From positions 1,178,001 to 1,242,000 of the forward strand of contig CAWBDV010000007.1 in assembly GCA_963787675.1 (NCBI GenBank): DNA of 64,000 bases. Direction: 5' to 3'. The position numbers were made by a program, and so were the translations under genes. This stretch comes from JAJPKK01 sp963787675 (GTDB lineage: Bacteria > Pseudomonadota > Alphaproteobacteria > Rhizobiales > Xanthobacteraceae). Shown piece by piece: positions 45,821 to 54,749 of the stretch. The notes under the pieces are model-generated. The model did not search any database and was not told the DNA's origin. It worked only from the letters and a program-made list of their open reading frames with translations. Numbering within the stretch: the first letter of the stretch is position 1; the number at the start of each line of letters is the position of its first letter.

Positions 45821-47413
45821 TTAGTGACCGCCGCCACCCTCGATCTTCTGCGGCCGGCGCATCAGCACGCCGAAACCCGCGAGCGCAACAAACAGGACGG
45901 TCATCATCAGGAACAGGTCGGCATAGCTCAGGACCGCCGCCTGCAGCCGCACCATCGCCATCATCTGCTTGAGCGCCATGTCGGCCGCGTCCGAGCCGGG
46001 GAAACGCGCAGCGAGATTCGCGAGCGTCTCGACCGCCGGCACGCTTGCGCCGTTAATCGCCTCGTGAAGCCGGTCGAGGTGGAGATCCATCCGGTGGTTG
46101 AACACGGTATTGATCGCCGCAAGGCCGATCGCGCCGCCAAGATTGCGCATCAGATTGAAAAGGCCGGACGCGTTCTTGACGCGCTCCGGCGGCAGCGTGC
46201 CGAGCGCGGTATTCGTCACCGGCACGATCGCAAACATCAGTCCAATGCCGCGGAATACCTGCGGCCACAGCAGCTCCCAGAAATCCCAGTCGGGCGTGAC
46301 ATAGGTCATCTGCCAGGTGCCGAGCGCGAAGAACAGAAAGCCGGAGCTCAGAACGAGGCGCGGATCGAGGCGATCGCTGAGCTGGCCCGCGATGGGCGCG
46401 CACAGAAACATGACGGCACCGGAGACGAACATCGTCTCGCCGATCATTAGCGCGTTGTAGCCACGCACTTGGGCGAGATAGACCGGATAGATGTAGGTCA
46501 GGCAATAGAGCCCGATCCCCAACACGAACGAGAACAGGCTGCCGACCGAGAAGTTGCGGTTGAGGAACGCGCGCAGATCGACGATCGGCGCGCGGGCCGT
46601 CAGCGCGCGAGCAAAGAAAAACACCGCCGAGATCGCCGACACGACGGCAAGTGTGAGGATCGTCTCGTCCTCGAACCAGTCCCACCGCGGACCTTCCTCG
46701 AGCACGTATTCGAGGGCGCCGAGAAAACCTGCCATCGAGATGAGGCCGTACCAGTCGAAGTTCTTCAGCAATCCCAATTCGGGCCGATCGAAATCGATTA
46801 GCATGAACGTTGCCGCCGTGACCGCGATGCCGGGGACGACGTTGATGAAGAACAGCCAGTGCCAGGAGAGAGCGTCGGTCAAATAGCCGCCGACCGTCGG
46901 TCCGATGGTCGGCGCGAGCGTGGCGATCAGGCCGATGAGCGGCGCGACGAGTTTCTGGCGCGGACCGGGGAAAATCAGATAGGCGGAGGCAAACACCGTC
47001 GGCACCATGCCGCCGCCGATGAATCCCTGCAGCGCACGCCACACGATCATGCTGCTGATCGAGGAGCTCATCCCGCACATCACGCTGGCGAGCGTGAATC
47101 CCCCGGCAGCGATCGCGAACAGGATGCGTGTGCCGAGCGCGCGAGAGAGGAAGCCGGAGAGCGGGATCGCGATGACCTCCGCGATCAGGTAGGCCGTCTG
47201 CACCCAGGGGATTTCGTCCGCCGACGCCGACAGGCCGGCTTGAATCTCGTTGAGCGAGGACGACACGATCTGGATGTCGAGGAACGCCATGAACATGCCA
47301 AAGCACATGGCAAGGAAAGCGAAGAGCCGGCGCGCCGAGAGCGGGGCGACCGTCGCAGCCGGCGCGGCGCGAGCGACGGGGACCGGGAGCGTGGCGGAAA
47401 CCGCGGTTGCCAT
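45821..47413 (-). CDS. DHA2-family drug efflux transporter, EmrB-like
   Basis: A 530-residue MFS transporter with 14 predicted membrane segments. LAMCFGMFMAFLDIQIVSSS (segment 1, with the conserved D) and WVQTAYLIAEVIAIPLSGFL, then a GGGMVPTVFASAYLIFPGPR motif and LIATLAPTIGPTVGGYLTDA (motif C of drug antiporters) identify it as DHA2/EmrB type. It partners with the adjacent HlyD-type adaptor, 34 bases upstream, to export toxic compounds. ATG 47413 has GGAG upstream; GTG 47422 does not. Confidence 0.9.
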   Translation of the reverse strand: MATAVSATLPVPVARAAPAATVAPLSARRLFAFLAMCFGMFMAFLDIQIVSSSLNEIQAGLSASADEIPWVQTAYLIAEVIAIPLSGFLSRALGTRILFAIAAGGFTLASVMCGMSSSISSMIVWRALQGFIGGGMVPTVFASAYLIFPGPRQKLVAPLIGLIATLAPTIGPTVGGYLTDALSWHWLFFINVVPGIAVTAATFMLIDFDRPELGLLKNFDWYGLISMAGFLGALEYVLEEGPRWDWFEDETILTLAVVSAISAVFFFARALTARAPIVDLRAFLNRNFSVGSLFSFVLGIGLYCLTYIYPVYLAQVRGYNALMIGETMFVSGAVMFLCAPIAGQLSDRLDPRLVLSSGFLFFALGTWQMTYVTPDWDFWELLWPQVFRGIGLMFAIVPVTNTALGTLPPERVKNASGLFNLMRNLGGAIGLAAINTVFNHRMDLHLDRLHEAINGASVPAVETLANLAARFPGSDAADMALKQMMAMVRLQAAVLSYADLFLMMTVLFVALAGFGVLMRRPQKIEGGGGH

Positions 47414-47447
47414 GGCTGTCACTCCACCTGGCGACTAGAGTTTGCGA

Positions 47448-48737
47448 CTAGCGCACGATCTCAACCTTTGCCGTTCGCGCCGCGGGCGCGCCGTGACTCG
47501 CAACCTCCTCCGCTTTCGCGATCTCCGCTTTCGTGTTCACGCTGACGACGACGGACATGCCTGAGCGCAGCAGTCGCTTGGTCGCAACATCGGCCGGCAC
47601 CTCGATGCGCACCGGCAGCCGTTGCACGATCTTCGTGAAGTTGCCGGTCGCGTTGTCAGGCGGCAGCAGCGAGAACACCGCGCCCGATGCCGGCGACAGG
47701 CTCGCGACGCGGCCTTCGATATTGTGGTCAGGCAGCGCATCGACGGCGATCGACGCGCGCTGGCCGGGTCGCAGCCGGGCAAGCTGCGTCTCCTTGAAGT
47801 TGGCGTCGATATAGACCTCGTTGAGCGGAACGAGGCTCGCAATCCGCTGTCCGGTCTGCACGAAGTCCCCGGTCTGCACCGCGCGATTGCCGAACACGCC
47901 ATCGACCGGCGCGCGAATCACCGTGAACGAGAAGTCGCGCTCGGCCTTCTCGAGTGTGGTCCGCAGTTCGCCGAGCGTGTGAGTGGCTTCCTGCTGCTGG
48001 GCTTTGAGCACGGCGACATTGGCCGCCGCCGCGTCGAGCGCTGCCTGCGAACTTTGCACAGCGGCAACCGCCTGGTCGCGATTGGCCTCAGCCTGCTCTA
48101 AAATCTGCCGGCTAGCGTATTGGCGAGCCGCCAATGCCTGCTGTCGCTCGTATTCGGCCAGCATTCGCTTGGACGCGGCCTCGGCCGAGACCAACTGGGC
48201 CCTGGCCTGTTCGACATTCGCCTGCTGGGCCACGATCTGTCGCGTGAAGCGATCGATAGTCGCTTTCTGCGTTTCGACTTTTCGACGCGCCGCGTCGACT
48301 GCGATGCGATAATCGCCGTCGTCGATGGTCGCGACCACATCGCCGGCGCGGATCTCCGCATTGTCCTCGACCGGGATGCTGACGACATAGCCCGCGACCT
48401 TGGACGCGAGCGTCGTGTTGTGGGCGCGGACGTAGGCGTCATCGGTCGAGACGACGAAGCGGCCGGTGGTCCACCAGTGGTCGCCATACCAGCCGCCGAC
48501 TGCGAGGACGAACGCAAGTGCCGCCCCAATGGCCATCAGCCGGCGATGCTCAGGGCGCCTCCGCGTCAGTGCAACCGCGTCCGCCGTCATTTCCGAATGC
48601 GGCTGCACCGGAATCGGAAATGGCGCGAACATTACCGGGGCGCCTGCGGACGCTCCTTCCGCTTGCTCGGCAAAAGATTCGAGATTTCGGTGGTGCGGAA
48701 AAGCCGTATCTGCATCGCGATACATTGCTTGCTCCAT
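47448..48737 (-). CDS. HlyD-family membrane-fusion protein, EmrA-like
   Basis: A 429-residue adaptor: one membrane segment (LMAIGAALAFVLAVGGWYGD), a biotinyl-lipoyl domain (STDDAYVRAHNTTLASKVAG), a long coiled coil (about residues 150-260), and the beta-barrel part FTVIRAPVDGVFGNRAVQTG. EmrA homologues bridge the inner-membrane pump to the outer membrane. The start may be Met 48737 or Met 48725 (with GGAGC before it). Two tetR-type operators lie directly upstream, so it is likely repressed by the divergent TetR. Confidence 0.88.
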   Translation of the reverse strand: MEQAMYRDADTAFPHHRNLESFAEQAEGASAGAPVMFAPFPIPVQPHSEMTADAVALTRRRPEHRRLMAIGAALAFVLAVGGWYGDHWWTTGRFVVSTDDAYVRAHNTTLASKVAGYVVSIPVEDNAEIRAGDVVATIDDGDYRIAVDAARRKVETQKATIDRFTRQIVAQQANVEQARAQLVSAEAASKRMLAEYERQQALAARQYASRQILEQAEANRDQAVAAVQSSQAALDAAAANVAVLKAQQQEATHTLGELRTTLEKAERDFSFTVIRAPVDGVFGNRAVQTGDFVQTGQRIASLVPLNEVYIDANFKETQLARLRPGQRASIAVDALPDHNIEGRVASLSPASGAVFSLLPPDNATGNFTKIVQRLPVRIEVPADVATKRLLRSGMSVVVSVNTKAEIAKAEEVASHGAPAARTAKVEIVR

Positions 48738-48763
48738 TCGTGATAAGCTCTTTGAACCGTTCT

Positions 48764-48782
48764 TGACCGAACCGTTCGGTCA
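48764..48782. promoter_or_regulatory. TetR-type operator 1
   Basis: TGACCGAACCGTTCGGTCA is a 19-base palindrome with 9-base arms around a single central base, 27 bases before the first hlyD-type start codon. The same sequence recurs at 48817-48835. Confidence 0.8.
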
Positions 48783-48816
48783 ATCTATATACGGAGCGCG
48801 TCGGCTAAGTCAATAG

Positions 48817-48835
48817 TGACCGAACCGTTCGGTCA
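48817..48835. promoter_or_regulatory. TetR-type operator 2
   Basis: An exact second copy of TGACCGAACCGTTCGGTCA, 53 bases (about five helical turns) from the first, 80 bases before the tetR ATG. The identity and phasing suggest cooperative binding by the TetR dimer across the divergent promoters. Confidence 0.8.
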
Positions 48836-48914
48836 TTATCCTTTTGGGTGATTTAGTTATGCTATTGAAATCACTTAAAAAATGCTCCGGCGCCGCGATG
48901 TGAGGAACAACGAC

Positions 48915-49553
48915 ATGAACGCTCAGGCTCAAGTTGCCCAAGCTCCTCAGGCCGGCCAGGACAGCGCCAAACGCCGGCAAATCATTGAGGGCGCGCGGGC
49001 AGTGTTCCTCGCGAACGGCTTCGATGCCGCCAGCATGAACGACATCGCTCGCGCCGCCGGCGTGTCGAAAGGCACCCTCTACGTCTACTTCACCAACAAA
49101 GAGCAACTCTTCACGGCGATCGTCGAGATGGAATGCGCGGCTCACGCTGAGAGCCTGTTTAACCTCGACCACAAGGATCATGACGTCGGGACGGTGCTGA
49201 CCCGGCTGGGCGCCGCCTACATCGAGTTTCTCTGCAGCTACGAAAAGTCGTCAGCGCTTCGCACCGTGATCGCGATTGCGGATCGCATGCCGGAGATGGG
49301 CAAGATCTTCTACGAGACCGGCCCCGCGGTCGGGATCGCGACGCTTGCCGCCTACATCCGCGCGCAGCACGAAGCAGGCGTGCTCAAGGTCGAGGATTGC
49401 GAGATCGCGGCTGCCCAGTTCATGGACTCCTGCCAGTCGACGCTGTTCAAGCCGGTGCTGTTCAATTTCCGCGGCACTCCGAATGCGGAGCAGATCAACA
49501 AAGTCGTGCGGATCGCGGTGCGGACGTTCCTCGCCGCCTACCTGGTGCATTGA
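48915..49553 (+). CDS. TetR-family transcriptional repressor
   Basis: A 212-residue regulator. The N-terminal HTH is FDAASMNDIARAAGVSKGTL with YVYFTNKEQLF, the classic TetR motif; the C-terminal ligand domain is variable. It is divergent from the efflux pair, with two identical operators between. The ligand is probably a substrate of the pump. GAGGA precedes ATG 48915. Confidence 0.9.
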   Translation: MNAQAQVAQAPQAGQDSAKRRQIIEGARAVFLANGFDAASMNDIARAAGVSKGTLYVYFTNKEQLFTAIVEMECAAHAESLFNLDHKDHDVGTVLTRLGAAYIEFLCSYEKSSALRTVIAIADRMPEMGKIFYETGPAVGIATLAAYIRAQHEAGVLKVEDCEIAAAQFMDSCQSTLFKPVLFNFRGTPNAEQINKVVRIAVRTFLAAYLVH

Positions 49554-49583
49554 GGGAATGCGCGGACGGGCGGATTTGCGGCA

Positions 49584-50354
49584 ATGGAGGAATTCACGCC
49601 CGATTCCCGGTTCGTGAACCACGTCACGCCCTCGCCCAATCATGGCGAACGGGCGCACGACCTCGCGATCGATATCCTGCTTCTCCACTATACCGGGATG
49701 ACGGTGACTGCGAACGCGGTCAAACGCCTGCGCGAACCGTCGGCGCGGGTGTCGTCCCACTACGTGGTCGATGAGACCGGCGAGATCCTCCAGCTCGTCC
49801 CCGAAACGCGGCGCGCGTGGCACGCCGGCGAATCATCGTGGGAAGGGACGACGGACATCAACTCGCGCTCGATCGGTATCGAGATCGGCAATCCGGGCCA
49901 CAGCTTCGGCTATCCGGATTTTCCCGACGCACAGATCGCGACGGTGATCGATCTCTGTCGCGACATCGTAATGCGTCACCGCATTCGCGCCGAACGTGTG
50001 CTCGCCCATTCCGACGTAGCGCCGTGGCGCAAGCGCGATCCCGGTGAAAAATTTCCCTGGGCGCTGCTTGCCAACGCGGGCATCGGCGCCTGGGTGGAGG
50101 CGCTGCCGCCGAGTGACACCGCCGCGCTGGGCCCCGGAGGCAAGGGCCGGGAGGTGACGGAATTGCAGGCGGCGCTACGGGACTACGGCTACGGCATCGA
50201 GAAGACCGGCATCTATGATGCCGACACGACCACGGTGGTCACCGCGTTCCAGCGCCACTTTCGGCCCGCCAGCGTCGACGGCCGCGCCGATCGTTCGACC
50301 ATCGAGACACTGCAGGCATTGCTCGCGAAACGGGACGAGCGACAAGTGGTGTAA
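49584..50354 (+). CDS. N-acetylmuramoyl-L-alanine amidase with C-terminal peptidoglycan-binding domain
   Basis: A 256-residue amidase_2 (AmiD/AmpD-like) enzyme: ILLLHYTGM (first zinc His), VSSHYVVDETGEILQLVPE, WHAGESSWEG, SIGIEIGNPGH, and VLAHSDVAPWRKRDPGEKFP (second His and catalytic Lys). A PG-binding helix bundle spans about 185-250 (TELQAALRDYGYGIEKTGIY). It cleaves the amide between MurNAc and L-Ala. No signal peptide is visible, so it is probably cytoplasmic recycling (AmpD-like). Confidence 0.88.
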   Translation: MEEFTPDSRFVNHVTPSPNHGERAHDLAIDILLLHYTGMTVTANAVKRLREPSARVSSHYVVDETGEILQLVPETRRAWHAGESSWEGTTDINSRSIGIEIGNPGHSFGYPDFPDAQIATVIDLCRDIVMRHRIRAERVLAHSDVAPWRKRDPGEKFPWALLANAGIGAWVEALPPSDTAALGPGGKGREVTELQAALRDYGYGIEKTGIYDADTTTVVTAFQRHFRPASVDGRADRSTIETLQALLAKRDERQVV

Positions 50355-50376
50355 ATGCAGTCCGTGTTTGCGTGCG

Positions 50377-51075
50377 TCAGCCAACGGCCGGCAAGCCGAG
50401 AAGCGGCGGCAGTTCGGCGAGCGTCGTGATCTCGTAATCGGGTGCGCCGGGTAGGCGCTCCCGCGGTGCCCGGTAGCGATTGCACCACACGACCCGCATG
50501 CCGAAGGCCGACGCGGCATACGCATCCCAGCCGTTGGATGACTGGAACGCGATCGCGTCCGCGGCGCAGCCAAGCCGATCGACGGCAAGCTGATAGACCC
50601 GCCGTTTGGGCTTGAAAGCGCCCACTGCCTCGACCGACAGCACCGCATCGAACTGCGGACCAAGCCCGGCCGCGCTGACGATCGCGTCGAGCATCGCCGG
50701 CGTGCCGTTCGAGAGGATTGCGGTCTTCATTCCGGCAGCGCGCAGCGTCTTGAGCACGGCGGGCACTTCGGGGAACGGCTCAAGGGCAAGATAAAGCTGC
50801 ATCAGGCGCTCGCGCAGTCCCGGACGCACGAGACCGAACGCTTCGAGCGTGAAGTCGAGCGCATCTCCCGTCACCTGCCAGAAATCCTCGTGGCGCCCCT
50901 GAGCGGCGCGCAGCCAAGTGTATTGCAGCTGCTTGTCACGCCACAGCGCACTCACCCGCTCGACATCGTCGCCGAGCACGTCGCGGCACCCGCGCGCCGC
51001 GGTCGCAAAATCAAACAGCGTGCCGTACGCATCGAACACGCACGCCGCAATGCCGGTGAGCGGACGATTGGCCAT
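50377..51075 (-). CDS. Haloacid dehalogenase, type II
   Basis: A 232-residue HAD hydrolase: nucleophile Asp in ACVFDAYGTLFDF, TAILSNGTPAMLDAIVSAAG (motif II), VGAFKPKRRVYQLAVDRLG (motif III Lys), and FQSSNGWDAYAASAFGMRV. The SNGW motif is typical of L-2-haloacid dehalogenases, which convert 2-haloalkanoates to 2-hydroxy acids. The start at 51075 places the nucleophile at about residue 15. Confidence 0.88.
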   Translation of the reverse strand: MANRPLTGIAACVFDAYGTLFDFATAARGCRDVLGDDVERVSALWRDKQLQYTWLRAAQGRHEDFWQVTGDALDFTLEAFGLVRPGLRERLMQLYLALEPFPEVPAVLKTLRAAGMKTAILSNGTPAMLDAIVSAAGLGPQFDAVLSVEAVGAFKPKRRVYQLAVDRLGCAADAIAFQSSNGWDAYAASAFGMRVVWCNRYRAPRERLPGAPDYEITTLAELPPLLGLPAVG

Positions 51076-51151
51076 TATTGGGCTCCGATCATTGCGAGGG
51101 CTCGGACTTCGGTTGCTCAAGGCGGGCCATTCGGGTAAGAACTCTCGTGCC

Positions 51152-51228
51152 GCGCCCGTAGCTCAGCTGGATAGAGCGTTGCCCTCCGAAGGCAAAGGTC
51201 GTGTGTTCGAATCACGCCGGGCGCGCCA
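51152..51228 (+). tRNA. tRNA-Arg (CCG)
   Basis: A full cloverleaf: acceptor GCGCCCG/CGGGCGC, D-arm GCTC-GAGC, anticodon stem TTGCC/GGCAA with loop CTCCGAA (anticodon CCG), T-arm GTGTG-TTCGAAT-CACGC, discriminator G and an encoded CCA. Confidence 0.95.
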
Positions 51229-51381
51229 GCCAAATCAATAACTTAGTCTCTATACATTGTTCGCCAACCTTGGGCTAGCTACCGTATAGCTACCAGTTGG
51301 CAGCAAACGAAAGCAAGGCCGGGTAGGCTTGTCGACGCAGCGCGCTTTTCGCAGCGAACCATCCGCAACCGAACGTTCGAA

Positions 51382-51440
51382 GGTAGAGCACCTCGTTCGG
51401 GACGAGGGGGTCGCAGGTTCAAATCCTGCCACTCCGACCA
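51382..51440 (+). tRNA. tRNA-Pro (CGG) 3' fragment
   Basis: From GGTAGAGC onward this is the D-loop to 3' end of a tRNA: anticodon stem CCTCG/CGAGG with loop TTCGGGA (anticodon CGG), T-arm GCAGG-TTCAAAT-CCTGC, acceptor CACTCCG, discriminator A and CCA. The complementary 5' acceptor (CGGAGTG) and the first half of the D-arm are missing and are replaced by unrelated sequence. It may be an attachment-site remnant or a broken gene. Confidence 0.75.
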
Positions 51441-51748
51441 CCTTTCACGCCACTTCGATGCCTCACGCGGCCTGATATGCGGCACGAAATCCGCTAGTCG
51501 CGTTGCGGCGTCCCGCTTTTGGCCGGACTCCGGGCTCTAATTCTCGCGCTGATCGTGCTCTTTCCGGTCAATCGGCGCCGCGTTACGTTCTCCCCGGACG
51601 ATTCGCGGGGTTGAGTGAGCCATACCGCTTTGCCGATCACAAGGACGAAGTTATCAATCTGATTAGACGCGTCACCCGTGTCAGCGTTGCAACAATGGAG
51701 ATTGTCGATGCGATGCGGGAGTTGAGCCGAGCCGATTAGAGTTCATCG
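51441..51748. other. Stretch without a confident gene
   Basis: Between the tRNA fragment and the PD-(D/E)xK gene. A plus-strand frame (51503-51739) ends with a plausible helical stretch (HKDEVINLIRRVTRVSVATM), but has no ribosome site and no recognised family. It may be a remnant. Confidence 0.35.
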
Positions 51749-53182
51749 TTATCGCTTGCTTGCAGAAGGCTTTCTAGTAGCATCCACTACCTCAATCCCG
51801 GGCGCACTTCCCTCAGCCTCAGTTCGCGCTTGTTGTACCTTCTTGATCGTTTTCAGCTTCCTGCCCATTCCGCCGACATTCACAACCAGCAAGGTCGCAT
51901 CGCACTTGCCGGCGGCGTCCCGGTAGACCTCTACCTGTGTCTTATAGCCATGGACAACCTTACCCGTTGAAAGTTTTATCTCCACCAAGAACCGCCCCCC
52001 GTATCCCTTCGAGAACTTGAAATCGACCGGTCCCCCACCGCTGTCCGTCTCGGGCGAGATATCAATATCGTTGGCCTTACAGTATGCGTCTGCGACCGCG
52101 AAGAACACGAGCTGGGCCGCCTTCTCGTTCCGCGGCTGGTTGCCGTGCCAAAGCAAATCTGAGAGGTCATTCTTCTCCACCAGCGTCTTGAACTGAATTA
52201 TGATTTCTTGGACGACGCGAGAAAGCTCTGCTTGGGTGTTTTGTTTTGGCTTCGTAATTAAATGAGGATATTTGGAAGCGACCTCCCTAAGAGCCTGGCG
52301 AAACGCGTACACGCCCGCGTCATCTTGATCAGCGTCGTAAGCCTTATCCGGAACCTCCAAGAGGTCGTCAAACAGGCTTCGAAAGGCATTCGCCGACTGA
52401 AGCGCCGCGTTCTTGAGGGCGCGCTTTTTCTCCGCTATCGTGGCTTTCGCAAAGTCCGCTATCAGCGCATTTACTCGATCTCGAATGAGCTTATTTTCGA
52501 ACGCTACGCGCGATATGTCGCTCCAATCCGTCGCGATAGGCAGTTGCCGTAAAATATCCTGTGGCACGAGCGCGATCCCGCATGGACGCTTGCTGTATGG
52601 GTTGAGCGGCAGGTCGATGGGCTTGCCTTCGATGAAGAATTGCTGCCGCCGTATCTTGTACTCAGCACATACTTGCTCTGTGATCTTTTCCAGCGCCGGA
52701 AGTATTGCATTTGTTGTCAGGTCGCTGATTGTGTCAGGTCCGACGTTTTCCTCCAGAAAGCCCATCAACGAGATGATTTCAGGGTCGTTAATGCCCAATT
52801 CAACAATCTCCCGAGTTGTACGCAGAATGGTGTTTTTCACGCTGTCAGGGCGGGAGCTTCCCGAGACGCTCGATCCCCCGAACCCGAGGCATGTCTCTTT
52901 CCTTTCGTCCAAGTTCAAAAGCCGTTGAGCCGCCTTCCACGCCGGGTCGGTGGATGTTTTCGCGGCTATCACCAGGCGAATGATGTTGCTGAAACGATCC
53001 CTGAGCGACGGTAGCCCATCGGCCTTTATAAATTTGTTGGCGCTGTTCCGCAGAAGCAGCGGGTCAATAAAGAGCTTCGTATCTGAGTTCAAAATAGGAT
53101 CGAGCAATCCGAGCTTTTCAAGCTCAAGAGGCGGAATGCCAAAGGCATCGCTGAACAGCACTGGTCTTATAAGTTTTGCCAT
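51749..53182 (-). CDS. Orphan PD-(D/E)xK-nuclease-like protein
   Basis: A 477-residue protein. The N-terminal part begins FSDAFGIPPLELEKLGLLDP and continues TKLFIDPLLLRNSANKF. The C-terminal part has GPVDFKF (D387), then RFLVEIK (E401, K403), the spacing and flanking strands of a PD-(D/E)xK nuclease site. There is no methyltransferase or other R-M partner nearby. A defence or DNA-repair nuclease is the best guess. Base composition is lower in G+C than the backbone. It is divergent from the HTH-like gene at 53321. Confidence 0.7.
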   Translation of the reverse strand: MAKLIRPVLFSDAFGIPPLELEKLGLLDPILNSDTKLFIDPLLLRNSANKFIKADGLPSLRDRFSNIIRLVIAAKTSTDPAWKAAQRLLNLDERKETCLGFGGSSVSGSSRPDSVKNTILRTTREIVELGINDPEIISLMGFLEENVGPDTISDLTTNAILPALEKITEQVCAEYKIRRQQFFIEGKPIDLPLNPYSKRPCGIALVPQDILRQLPIATDWSDISRVAFENKLIRDRVNALIADFAKATIAEKKRALKNAALQSANAFRSLFDDLLEVPDKAYDADQDDAGVYAFRQALREVASKYPHLITKPKQNTQAELSRVVQEIIIQFKTLVEKNDLSDLLWHGNQPRNEKAAQLVFFAVADAYCKANDIDISPETDSGGGPVDFKFSKGYGGRFLVEIKLSTGKVVHGYKTQVEVYRDAAGKCDATLLVVNVGGMGRKLKTIKKVQQARTEAEGSAPGIEVVDATRKPSASKR

Positions 53183-53320
53183 ATCTCGATATCGCGTCGA
53201 TTCGGCCGACCGGACGCGGCGTCACTATCTTCCCTTTCACTCTACCTGACCAATCGTTTCGCGAAAGTGGTATGGGGATAACCGGCGCCAGGTGGAGGGG
53301 CACCGCGGTATCATCAACTC

Positions 53321-53941
53321 ATGAGCGACGACCAGCCGCGAACGGACGCGTCCAGCCGCGAACGTTCGCCGGACCATGAATATTCCCTCTCGATCGAGCA
53401 GACCGCTGAGCTATATGCGGGCGCCGGCCACCCACGCACCGTGCGCGCCATTCAGAAATATTGTGCTCTCGACAAGCTCGATTGCCGCAAGGTAGAGACC
53501 GAAACCGGCGAAAAATACCTGGTTGCGCCCTACTCCGTTGAGCGGCATATCGCCTACATCAATGAGGTGCGAACGGTCGCGACTAGTCGCGACCAGACGC
53601 GAACGGACGCGTCCGTTCGCACTATACAGGACAACGTCGAACCGTCTCCGGTACCAGCCGCGAACAGCAACGAACAGCCGCGACCGTTCGCGGCTGTTCG
53701 CACAGATTTGGAGATCTTTGAGCACCCATATGTGAAGCGGCTGGAGGCAGAAGTCGACGAATTCAAGACCAAATATGAAAAGCAAGTGCGTCGCACCGAA
53801 GACGTGCTGGAGGACGCAAATCGGCGGCTGATTGAAATGGCTCAGGCGGGGCAAATCGCCGGCAGTAAAACGCTCGCCGAATATCTTCTTGCTGCCAAAA
53901 ATCCGTCGGCCCCCGTGAATGGAGCAGCCACCGACCACTAG
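53321..53941 (+). CDS. MerR-like/HTH N-terminal protein of mobile islands
   Basis: A 206-residue protein. The N-terminal region (YSLSIEQTAELYAGAGHPRT, VRAIQKYCALDKLDC) resembles a helix-turn-helix of MerR-type. The middle carries repeats such as SRDQTRTDAS and ends with a coiled coil (VKRLEAEVDEFKTKYEKQVR). From memory, proteins with repeated SRDQ-type stretches accompany plasmid-type replication genes in rhizobial islands. The coding sequence holds strong DNA palindromes (see findings). Confidence 0.65.
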   Translation: MSDDQPRTDASSRERSPDHEYSLSIEQTAELYAGAGHPRTVRAIQKYCALDKLDCRKVETETGEKYLVAPYSVERHIAYINEVRTVATSRDQTRTDASVRTIQDNVEPSPVPAANSNEQPRPFAAVRTDLEIFEHPYVKRLEAEVDEFKTKYEKQVRRTEDVLEDANRRLIEMAQAGQIAGSKTLAEYLLAAKNPSAPVNGAATDH

Positions 53942-53995
53942 TCACTCTCCACAGGGCGTCCCGCCGCACCTAATTCTGCGCGGTAGAATTGACGC

Positions 53996-54713
53996 ATGCA
54001 ATCAGCAGGGGAGGCGACAAGCGAACAAGGAGCCAGTCACGGCGCGCCGGAGCGCATTGATCGATTATTCATGGAGAACAATTTGCTGCGCGTGATGGGC
54101 GTGCTGTTTTGCCACGACAAGCGAACCGCCTCGACCCACACGGGTACGCTCACCACGATTGAGGAGTTGGTGAAGCACCCGATTACCGTCGAACCGCATC
54201 CGACCTACGGCCAGCCTGGTCCCGGCCATTTTAAAGTCTTCGTCGCGATCCTCAAAAAACTCTCCGACTACGGCCGTCCGGTTCCCAACAAAGTCTACTT
54301 TTCTCGCGCCGAGCTGGCGCGCCTCACCGACCGTTCCTGGGGAGGCAACACCGGCAAGCAGCTCGTTAGCTTTCTCTATGGTCTCGCGCATAGCCCGCGT
54401 GCGCGATCCGATCTCGGCGCGGTTTTGGCGGGAGGAGTATCTGCGCGAGGCTTATCACGGCGAACCGTATGCCACTCGATTGCTCGTCCCCGAAGCATTC
54501 GACCAAGGGGAAGCGGAGATTGCCGCCTCAGTGCTCCGGGAGCGGCTTCCCGCCGTTCTTGAAGTAGCGCAGCGGCGCGAGAAGCTCGTGTACGGCGAGA
54601 CCGAGCCCGCTAAAATCAACCGGGTACTCGACAGCTACCGGAATTTCGTCGCACTGTGCGAGCGAAAGGAACGCGATACCGGAAAGCCGTGCCGCATCAC
54701 AGCGAGCTATTAG
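53996..54713 (+). pseudogene. RepA-like replication initiator, truncated and frameshifted
   Basis: The 5' part reads as a replication initiator: ERIDRLFMENNLLRVMGVLF, EELVKHPITVEPHPTYGQPG, FKVFVAILKKLSDYGRPVPN and RAELARLTDRSWGGNTGKQL. The other frame supplies a C-terminal part ending KERDTGKPCRITASY. Compared with family members about 150 residues in the middle appear lost, so it is not expected to initiate replication. Evidence of a former plasmid-derived or ICE element. Confidence 0.6.
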
Positions 54714-54720
54714 TGCTTCC

Positions 54721-54749
54721 GAACCCGACCCCACGAGGGGGTCGGGTTC
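54721..54749. terminator. Strong hairpin after the RepA-like remnant
   Basis: GAACCCGACCCC and GGGGTCGGGTTC are 12-base inverted arms with a five-base loop, 7 bases after the stop. No T-run, so possibly a transcript 3' end or a recombination site. Confidence 0.55.

Noticed and set aside
51250..51485. Frames reading GVAGFEPATPSSRTRC and WSEWQDLNLRPPRPER
   Set aside because: These are well-known mis-annotations antisense to tRNA sequence; here they cover the tRNA-Pro fragment.
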